Positions 8,551 to 15,645 of a stretch of 15,645 nt of DNA are shown here, piece by piece. The stretch's first letter is position 1. Each line of letters opens with the position of its first letter. The translations under genes were made by a program, and so were the position numbers. Origin of the DNA: Allomyces macrogynus ATCC 38327. Taxonomy: Eukaryota; Blastocladiomycota; Blastocladiomycetes; Blastocladiales; Blastocladiaceae. The notes beneath the pieces were generated by a model that searched no databases, was not told the origin of the DNA, and saw nothing but the letters and a program-made list of their open reading frames with translations. The stretch covers positions 14,452-30,096 of the forward strand of contig GG745379.1 of assembly GCA_000151295.1 (NCBI GenBank). The letters are read 5' to 3'.

Positions 8551-11500
8551 TCACCCCCACGGGTTCGCCTCCTCGGGCAGCCCGACCGTGCCAAGCGCGC
8601 TGGGCGATGGCCGCGGCGGCACCGCCGGCGGCAAGCTCGTCGACCCGCTCTCTCGCCCGGTCGGCTTCTCCAGGAACGGGTTGCTCGTCGCCATGCCCAT
8701 GGCCGCAAACATGGGTGTGTCGCTCACCGTCGCGGGCGCCGCCGTGCCACCCACCTTGGCGCCGAGCATGGCCATGGCTGGATCCGGTCCGGCACCCCAC
8801 ACGGACGCCGACGCGTCCGACACGCCGGCCCCACCCGCTCCTGCGCCTGCTGGCGGCACCGCCAAACTCCCCGGCCCACCGACGGGCACCGGCGCTTGCG
8901 GCCCCGCACTGGCAATCGCGTCCAAGTCGAGATGTTGCAGTTGCGAAAGCGCCTCCTGAATCCCAAAATCCGAGGACCGCGCATTCCCGCTCTGGTCCAC
9001 GGCAAACAGCCGCAACACCGTGCAAACATTCGCGTGGCCCAACGTCTCGGCCAGCGCCAACGGCGTCTGCTGTGCGGTATTCTTGACCGTCGGGTCCGCA
9101 GACCGCTTGAGCAACCGCACTGTGATCCGTGCATTCGCCGCCTCGGCCGCGACATGCAACGGCGTCTGCCCACGATGGTCCTGCTGGTTCACGTTACACT
9201 GCCACTGCAGCAAGAACTCGGCGCCAATCTCGTCGCGGGACGCAATCACTTGGTGCAGCGCCGCGCGGTACCCGTGTCCTGGATGCCGCCAATCGACATC
9301 GGCGCCGACGGCCAAGTAACCCAACGCGCGCGCGAGTTGCCCGTGGGTGACCGCATCCCAAAACGCCTCGTGCACGGTCGGGGGGCCCGACGCGACCGCC
9401 GAATTCATATTGCGCAGCTCGCCGAGGATTCGATCACGCGCCAAGAACTCCTTGCCGACATACTTGGCCATGATCCACTTCTCGCGCGCATTGCGGTCTG
9501 CTGCAGGCGTGATCCCGGGCGGTGTCGCGGGCGCGCCCAAGTACATGCCGTTGACTGCGGTATTCCCGAGCCGCACCATGACTTCGACCGTCGCCGCGTC
9601 CCAGGTATCCAAGATGATCGACCGGACCTTCGACACGTGCACGCCCATGCTGCGGTGCAGACCGGAGCAGGTGATGCAAAACACGACACCGAGATTGATC
9701 GACGCCCATTCCGGGTCGGCCGCACCGCAGTCGGCACAGTGCGTGTTGCCCGGCACATGCCGAATGCGCGAGAGGACCTGCTTTTGCGCCTCCATGGCGC
9801 GGTTGGCCTCGGCGATGCGCGGCGAGAGCTCTTCTTGGAAGGGCACCGTGCCGGCAGCGGCAGTGGCCGCAGCGGAGCCCTTTGCGCTCGACTTTTTGCG
9901 GCCTTTGCGCCGCGAGCTGGTCGGGGACGAGAGGCCTTGCATTGAGGGGGGTGCCGTCGAGTGCAAGGCCGCGCCGATGGCGCGTTGCAGCGACTCGATC
10001 CAATGATTCATGTCCTCTTCGTTTTCGGCTTGCAGCGTGTAGCTCCTGGTGCGGGCGAGATTCGGGTGGTCAGTTTGCATCATGACGGCGAGATCGTGCA
10101 GAGGGAGAAAGTTGACGCACTTTTGCGACGAGATAACTTGGAATACGTAGCGACGGTCGCTACTGCTGTCGCCGGGCTTGACGGTGCTGACCCCTAGGCA
10201 AACCGCGTCCACGTTGGGTCAGCGGGTGCGAGCAGCAACGCGAAAACTCATAAAAAAAATTGATCGTACTCAAGTTGATGGCCACGACCGGCTCCTCGTC
10301 CTTGCCGCGCTGCGAGTAAACGAGCAAGTCGCCCTTGATTTCAAAGTACCGTCGACTCCAAGAATGCCGCGCCATGCGCTGGTTCTGGTTCTTCTTGAGC
10401 AGGTACCCCGCCTTGAGCACTGGCAAATTGCTCCCCACACTCGTGTCGGGCGTCGCGGCCTCATCCTCGTCCTCGTCATCACTATCCTCCATGGCCGCCG
10501 TCGCGCCCGGATCCGCCGCCGCCGCCGTCTTGATCCCATCAATCCACCCGCGATTAATCGGGTTATACACACTCGCGGCCCCCTCGAGCAACCGTCGACG
10601 CATTTCCGTCTGCGCGCGAGACGCCTCGGCCGCCTGCTGTGCCGACTCGTTGGCGGCGGCATTCACGGCCTGCACGCTGCGCATCACGTCGGCAAAGTAG
10701 TCGGCGCCCTGGCGCGCGTCGAGAAACGCGGTTTGTAAGTGCGAGACGACGAGCGTGACAAAGTCGGGCGCGCGGCGGGAGCGGAGCGTGTTGAGTGCCA
10801 TCGAGTAGTTGAGCGCGGCCTCGTGGAAAGACTTGCGCGCTTCAGCCACGTCGCGCGCGGCTTCGGGCACGCCCGAGTCGGTGGATTTCTTGGAAAGGTA
10901 CTTGTCGAGCGTCGAGTCGAGCGAGTCTGTCGCGTACTCGAAGCGTTTGCGCAGTTCCTGTAATCCACAGGACGGAGTTAGGCCAGTCGCGAAAGACGGT
11001 GTGAAACGCGTCAGATCAGGTAAACAGGGATCGACCGCACCTTGAGCCCGCCAATGTCTTGGATGAGCATGATCTCGAGCGAGTCGATGATGGCCGTCTT
11101 GAGCTGCTGGCACTGTTGGCGGCGCGGGAACCAAAAAACGCCGTCAGCGGCAGGCCGAGCCAGAACGAGACAACCACACCGATGCATCGTACCTGGCGCT
11201 CGTAGCGCTGCTCAAGCTCGTGGCGTAAGTCACGGACGCGGCCCACGAGTGCGGCCGAGGCCGGGTCGGCCGACACGATATGCTCGGTCGTGTTTTGCAT
11301 TTCGGCGTAGAAAGCGAGGGTGCGCTCGTGGTAATCTACAGTCGCGACACGGCGAGTCTCCATGAGCATGCGCACAGTGGACGGATCAGCGACATGGCAT
11401 CGAGTAGCCAGCCTGGGGCCCCCATTGCGTTCGTTGTCGTTCGTTTTCAACCGCGCATGACATGACCTAGCCCATTGCAACATCATGGAAGGGAGTGCGG

Positions 11501-11811
11501 TACGCACACTTCATGGCGTCGAGATGGTTTTTCGCGACGCGCGTGAGGGCACGCAGCATGGCCTCGAGCTGCGCGGCCGCGAGCTCGGCATCTTCGATAC
11601 GTTTGCGGTGCGCGGGCGGGTCGTGCAGGCAGTCTTGGAGCCGGATCTTGCGCCACCGTGGAGCCGATGGCGGGGGCGGCGATGCGGGCGTTGACGCGTT
11701 GGCCGACGAGTTTCCCGCAGCCGCGGCAGAGACGCTGTTGGATGAGGGCGACGGCGACGGCGCCTGCGCAGCCGACATGCCGGAAAAGGCGCCGCCGGGG
11801 AACCGCGCCAT
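8551..11811 (-). CDS. BAR-PH-ArfGAP-ankyrin protein (ACAP type)
   Basis: GTPase-activating protein for Arf GTPases that couples membrane curvature and phosphoinositide sensing to Arf inactivation in vesicle traffic. Five exons close in phase: 11811-11508, 11335-11193, 11112-11041, 10957-10270 and 10193-8551 (949 residues, TGA stop). Domains in order: a Ser/Pro-rich leader (1-52); BAR (about 57-275, starting IRLQDCLHDPP); an acidic patch EDSDDEDEDE (330-339); PH (about 354-477, KAGYLLKK to WIESLQRAI); ArfGAP zinc finger with Cys555, 558, 575 and 578 (C-x2-C-x16-C-x2-C) and arginine finger Arg583 in GLHRSMG; ankyrin repeats (about 678-800); and a Pro-rich tail with NPF (907-909) and NPW at the extreme C-terminus. 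The start ATG (ACCATGGCG) is the first in-frame ATG seen. Yeast and fission-yeast relatives exist, but orthology is not settled here. Confidence 0.93.
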
Positions 11812-12281
11812 GGTTGGTGCAGGTGCAGGTGGTGGCGGCGAGGGCGAAGGCGTGTTGCAGCCGGTTGGGCTGTTGCAGGAGCTGCTGCTGGTGGTGGTGG
11901 TGCTGTCGGTGCTGCCGGCGCGCGAGAGACGGTGCTGGCGCGAGATCCAGGAGCGTGCGCGCGAGAACGAGTGTCCGAGTCGGGGAGAGGGCGCGTCGTG
12001 CGCGTCGGGTGGCCGAGAGGGAACCCGTTTGACCGGCGGCGGCAGCGGCCGAGATGCCCGGCGGGGCGCGCGCTTTGAGCGCGATGGTGGCAGGTGAGCG
12101 GGCGCGCGCGTTGACTTGCAGCGCGCGGGCGAGCGGCGTTGGCGAAGCGGAGGGGCGCGGCGAGCGGCTCGGCAGTGGGCAGCTTCAGTCGGCGGGGCTG
12201 CGTCGGTCGTGGTGGAGGAGAGCGGGCCGGCGCGGGGTCGAAGCGCGAGGGAGGTGCGGACGCGAAAGTGAACGTAAAAAA

Positions 12282-12305
12282 ACGAGCGGCGCTTACGCTG
12301 CTCGT
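12282..12305. repeat. Inverted repeat, 10-bp arms with CTTA loop
   Basis: The arms ACGAGCGGCG and CGCTGCTCGT pair over ten positions with one mismatch (G-T, a wobble in RNA) around a four-base loop. It lies 36 bases before the CACGTG box in the divergent ArfGAP/PAN3 promoter. It could be a dyad for a dimeric regulator or chance in GC-rich DNA. Confidence 0.55.
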
Positions 12306-12340
12306 CGAAAAGCAGTCGAAAGCATCGTTTGCGCGCGTGC

Positions 12341-12346
12341 CACGTG
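12341..12346. promoter_or_regulatory. CACGTG E-box
   Basis: A palindromic CACGTG flanked as CCACGTGATG, the core bound by bHLH factors such as Cbf1, Pho4 or USF types. It lies mid-way in the divergent ArfGAP/PAN3 intergenic region and could serve either gene. One hexamer alone is weak evidence. Confidence 0.35.
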
Positions 12347-12590
12347 ATGGGCGCGCGAACACTGCGCTGCCTCGGCGCCCTTTGCAGAAGCCGAGCACGC
12401 GCGCTCGACAAGGCTACCCGGCCATCGTGCTCGCTCAGCTTGCTCGCCACGGTCACCGGCGACAAGTTTGCCCACGACCGCACGCCGCCCACGCTTTACA
12501 ACTGGCCGCACTCTTGCTCGCCGCGCTGCAACGACATTCCGGCTGCGCTCTGGACCCGCTAGTGCTCGTGCTCGCGGCGCCCGTTTGCTT

Positions 12591-12630
12591 CAACCCAACC
12601 CGACCCAGCCCGACCCAACCCAACCCAGCT
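12591..12630. repeat. Imperfect pentanucleotide array (CRRCC, eight units)
   Basis: Eight consecutive five-base units: CAACC twice, then CGACC, CAGCC, CGACC, CAACC twice, and CAGCT. The period is exact and purines vary at positions 2 and 3. It lies about 115 bases before the proposed PAN3 start. Confidence 0.85.
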
Positions 12631-12743
12631 GCACCAGCTTCCCGCTCCGCCCGCCCGCCCGCGTGCTGCTCAATACTACACGCCACGATTCTCAGGGCGT
12701 CGCCGATTGCTTCGACCACGCGGCCAGCGCATGCGGCGTCACC

Positions 12744-15591
12744 ATGAGCGACAAGTCCAAAAAAGGTGGTGGCCATTCGCCGTTTTCTTCGTGACTTGGC
12801 CCGTGTTTGGAGCAGCAAGTCGCATCAGCGCTGGATTGCCTGTCACGCGTTGTCTTGGCCCGATTCTCCTGCGCTATGTTGGGCACACACGAAGGCGGAT
12901 AACAACCGCCTTCGGCCACTAGTGCTCACGCGGATCCCGGCACTGCGCGCGCCGGCGACCACTGGCGCGGACTAGACTACGGTGATGAGCACGGCTCGGC
13001 TCTCTTCTTGCGACTGGAATACTTATTCTGCTGCATCTTGGCTTGTCGTTTTGTGTATCGTTGGTCGCCGGGACCCTGCACGCAATACCCGACTTGTTCT
13101 TGGCCGAATCAGCCCATTTCGCGCCTGACGCAAAGCATCGCCAGTGCCGCAACGTCGTCATCTACGGCTACTGCAAAAATGAGGACGCCGGATGCCCCTT
13201 CAACCACGATGGCGTACGTCGTGCAAAAGCCAAACGCCTTGTCCACCCGTCTCGCCATCGCTCACCAACGACGCGCCCTAGTCGGTCAAGCCCGCGTCGG
13301 CCGTGAGCAGCCCGGACCGTCGCCCGCTGCGCGTCGACTCGCCCTCGTTCAACCCGCTCACCTTTTCGCCCGGCGTCTTTACCGCGCAACACTACGAGCA
13401 CTACCGCAGCTCGTCGCAGGACCGTTTGGCCCCACCCGAGCGCTCGAGCACGTCGAGTACCGCCGCATCGCCGCTCGTTTCGCGCACGACGCGTCAGTAC
13501 AGTGACGTCGTTGCTGGTATTGCTCCCGCGAGCTCGCCGCCGCTGCAGGCGCAGGCGCAGCCCGAACCGGCGCGGCAACACGCGATTTTCAACTTGACGC
13601 GCGGGGTTGAGCAGCTCGGGCTCAAGGACCACACCAATGGTAGAGGGGAGGGTGAGGCGGCCGGTGTGGGAAACGGCGGCAGTGGATCTGGCGACGACGT
13701 TCCACCGGAAAATGGCATGTTCGACGAGGACGGGTATATCGACGACCCGTCGATGATGGTCCCGCCCGGCACTTACTTCCCGCTCGTGCTCTCGACGCCG
13801 TCGGTGACCGCAGAAACGGCGCAACTCAACCACCACTACTACATGCCGGGCCAGCAACAAGCGCTTCTATTGGGAAACAAGGCGCAGCGATCGATTCAGC
13901 ACTTTTTCGTGTCGGATCACATTCGCACCGAGCTCACCAAGCGGTCTGAGGAGGCCTACCGCCCGGCACCGGCCGACGTGGCCACGGCGTTGCCGGCGCT
14001 CGTGCACAAATACCACTCGCTAGTGCCCTTGGAGGACGCGTCGACGACGGCGCCGCCCAAACCCAAGCCGAGTAAAGTGTTTGGGTACCCGTGCGTGTGG
14101 TACAAGGCCACAAGTAACCAGGACGGGCTCGTCTACGCTCTGTTGCGAATCGTCGGTAGGACCCTCACGGTGATTTCGTTTTTGGTCGAAGTGCAGATCT
14201 GACTCTCAGCTTGGCGTTTGGTTAGGCTACAAGCTGCCGAACGAGACGCTGTTGAGCTCGGTCGTTGAGTCGTGGCGCCGCGTCAACCACCCGAACGTGA
14301 CGCGGCTCCACGAGGCGCTCACGACCAAGGCGTTCAACAACGAGTCGTGTACGTCTGGCCCCTTTCCCGACATCGCTGTGTCCGATCCTATCTTTTCTCC
14401 TGACACGGTGTGGCACTGGACAGCGCTGATCCTCGTCTACGACTTTGTGCCGTTTGCCGCACCGATCACGGCCGTCGTGCAGCCGTCCAAGGCTGACACG
14501 ACGCCCGCCGCCGTCGCCGCCGCCAAAAAGAAGGGCACGACCCCCGAGCGGCACCTGTGGTCCTTCACAATCCAGCTCTTGGGTGCGCTCAAAGCGATCC
14601 ACTCCGCCGGTCTCGCCGTGCGCATGCTCGACGCGACCAAAGTGCTTGTCCCGCTCTCCGGCACGTCCGTCAAGAACCGCGTGCGCATCAGCGCGCTCGG
14701 CGCGCTCGATTTCATCTTGGCCGTTGACGCGGCACGCAACGGCGCGGCGCCGGCGCTCGGCGACACGCTCGCGCAGCAACAAGATTACATGCACCTGGGC
14801 CATTTACTTGTGACGCTCGCGAACCCGGCAAAGGCCGCAGCGAGTTATACGATGCCGCAGTTGCAAGAGGCACTGAAGCCGTGCTCGCCGGCGTTTGTGA
14901 ATGTCGTGCATTATTTGCTGAACCCGGCGGCGTTCAAGAACCCGGACGAGTTGTTGGCGATGACGGCGCCACATGTCATGGCCGAGCTCGATACGATGCG
15001 AGGGTGTGTTGGGGACATTTGGTTGGTCGTGAGATTGCGCGTTGCTCACAATTTCGCTTGGTTTAGACAAATCGACCGACTCGAAAACGAGTTGGGCAAG
15101 GAGCTCGAAAATGGCCGCATGGCGCGGCTCATGATGAAGCTCAATTTCATCACGGAGCGGCCCGAGTACGTTGGCCATGTCGTCGTCTTTGCGGATTCGC
15201 CTGCGGGATCCTCGACTCACGTCTCCTCGCGATCTGCAGGTTCAACATGGACCACCGGTGGTCCGAGACGGGCGACCGGTACCTGATCAAACTGTTCCGC
15301 GACTACGTATTCCATCCGGTCGACGCGCACGGGCAACCGATTCTCGATGTGGGCCACGTCGTGACGTGCTTGAACAAGGTACTGACAGCACTCGCGGTCG
15401 CGCGTGAGAGCTCGTCCACCGCTGACCCACCATGTCTCGTCACGTAGCTCGACGCGGGCGTGCCGGAACTCGTTATGCTCTCTTCGCGCGACGAGCGCAA
15501 CTGCCTGATTGTGAGCTATACCGAGCTCAAGCGGTGCGTCGAGGAAACGTTCCAGGAGCTCGTGGCCGCGCAGGCCTTGCCGAGTTATTGA
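12744..15591 (+). CDS. PAN3: PAN2-PAN3 deadenylase regulatory subunit PAN3
   Basis: PAN3 dimerises and brings the PAN2 nuclease to poly(A)-binding protein, starting mRNA poly(A) shortening in the cytoplasm. Eight exons close in phase: 12744-12765, 13113-13213, 13282-14155, 14226-14348, 14424-15003, 15067-15165, 15240-15378 and 15448-15591 (693 residues, TGA stop). It has a CCCH finger, Cys19-x8-Cys28-x6-Cys35-x3-His39 ([10 protein letters not shown] then CPFNH), as in fungal PAN3; a disordered stretch with FNPLTFSPG, perhaps a degenerate PAM2; a pseudokinase domain from [12 protein letters not shown] through [19 protein letters not shown]; a coiled coil; and the C-terminal knob with [35 protein letters not shown] and [19 protein letters not shown]. 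Exons 2-8 are firm. The first exon (MSDKSKK, context CACCATGA) and its 347-nt intron are tentative; a start at the ATG at 12985 with a 58-nt intron is the main alternative, but that intron's junction gives a less PAN3-like leader. Confidence 0.93.
12890..12914. repeat. Perfect 9-bp inverted repeat with 7-base loop
   Basis: CGAAGGCGG and CCGCCTTCG pair perfectly around ATAACAA. It lies in the proposed first intron (or, if that intron is wrong, the 5' UTR or promoter) of PAN3. There is no U tract after it, and in this eukaryotic setting it is not a terminator. Confidence 0.7.
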
Positions 15592-15645
15592 TCGAGGGGG
15601 CGAGTGTGTGTGTGGGTGGGACGGGTTGTCGCGCCGCGCGCCGCG

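Larger units (their letters stand above)
11812..12743. other. Divergent promoter region between ArfGAP gene and PAN3
   Basis: About 930 bases between two genes read away from each other. Open frames here are Arg/Ala/Ser/Pro low complexity and not convincing as genes. Contents seen: a CTG/GTG triplet-rich tract at 11881-11903, a hairpin at 12282-12305 preceded by a run of seven A, a CACGTG box at 12341, and a CRRCC pentamer array at 12591-12630. No TATA box was recognised. Confidence 0.5.

Noticed and set aside
8896..9945. Long plus-strand open frame of about 349 codons
   Set aside because: Antisense to the ArfGAP and ankyrin exons; Arg/His-rich shadow of the real gene.
15166..15239. Frameshift in PAN3 between FITERPE and FNMDHRW
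   Set aside because: A 74-nt GTACGT...TGCAG intron explains the frame change and restores the conserved ERPEF segment.
15604..15617. GT-rich run after PAN3 as telomere-like repeat or terminator
   Set aside because: Only a few GT dinucleotides with no fixed longer period; ordinary 3' flank at the window edge.

Overview
The window is eukaryotic nuclear DNA, GC-rich, with short spliceosomal introns (mostly 57-90 nt, GT-AG, several with a CTGAC-like branch site shortly before the acceptor). The gene content points to a fungus. There is a fungal-type lanosterol 14-alpha-demethylase with the AGQHTSSTT I-helix, a PAN3 deadenylase subunit with the fungal CCCH finger, a Ulp1 SUMO protease, and an ACAP-type ArfGAP. 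A HAUS1-like augmin subunit is absent from many fungi, so a zoosporic, early-diverging fungus is a reasonable guess. That placement is inference. No prokaryotic operon, CRISPR array, transposon, rRNA or convincing tRNA was seen.

Layout from left to right: (1) 1-564 (+), the 3' end of a Pro/Ser-rich protein with a C-terminal coiled coil. (2) 671-about 2075 (-), a HAUS1-like gene of several short exons, with a single in-frame TAG at 919-921. (3) 2796-4109 (+), a Ulp1/SENP-type SUMO protease with a SUMO-interacting motif. (4) 4309-5489 (-), a five-exon METTL21-type protein methyltransferase. (5) 5837-7577 (-), a two-exon CYP51/ERG11. (6) 8551-11811 (-), a five-exon BAR-PH-ArfGAP-ankyrin protein. 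(7) 12744-15591 (+), an eight-exon PAN3. Exon phases were checked by hand and close in frame for genes 4 to 7, and for gene 2 from its third proposed exon on.

The genes are separate housekeeping functions (microtubule branching, SUMO recycling, translation-factor or chaperone methylation, sterol synthesis, Arf-dependent membrane traffic, mRNA deadenylation) and do not form a pathway. HAUS1/ULP1 and ArfGAP/PAN3 are divergent pairs. The first gene/HAUS1 and ULP1/METTL21 are convergent pairs with short gaps.

I did not find a new multi-gene system. The observations most worth following are the nonsense codon in the otherwise coherent HAUS1 coiled coil, the unusual 5' splice-site preference (GTACGT-like, C at +4), several stop-free introns of 3n length, and the presence of augmin itself.
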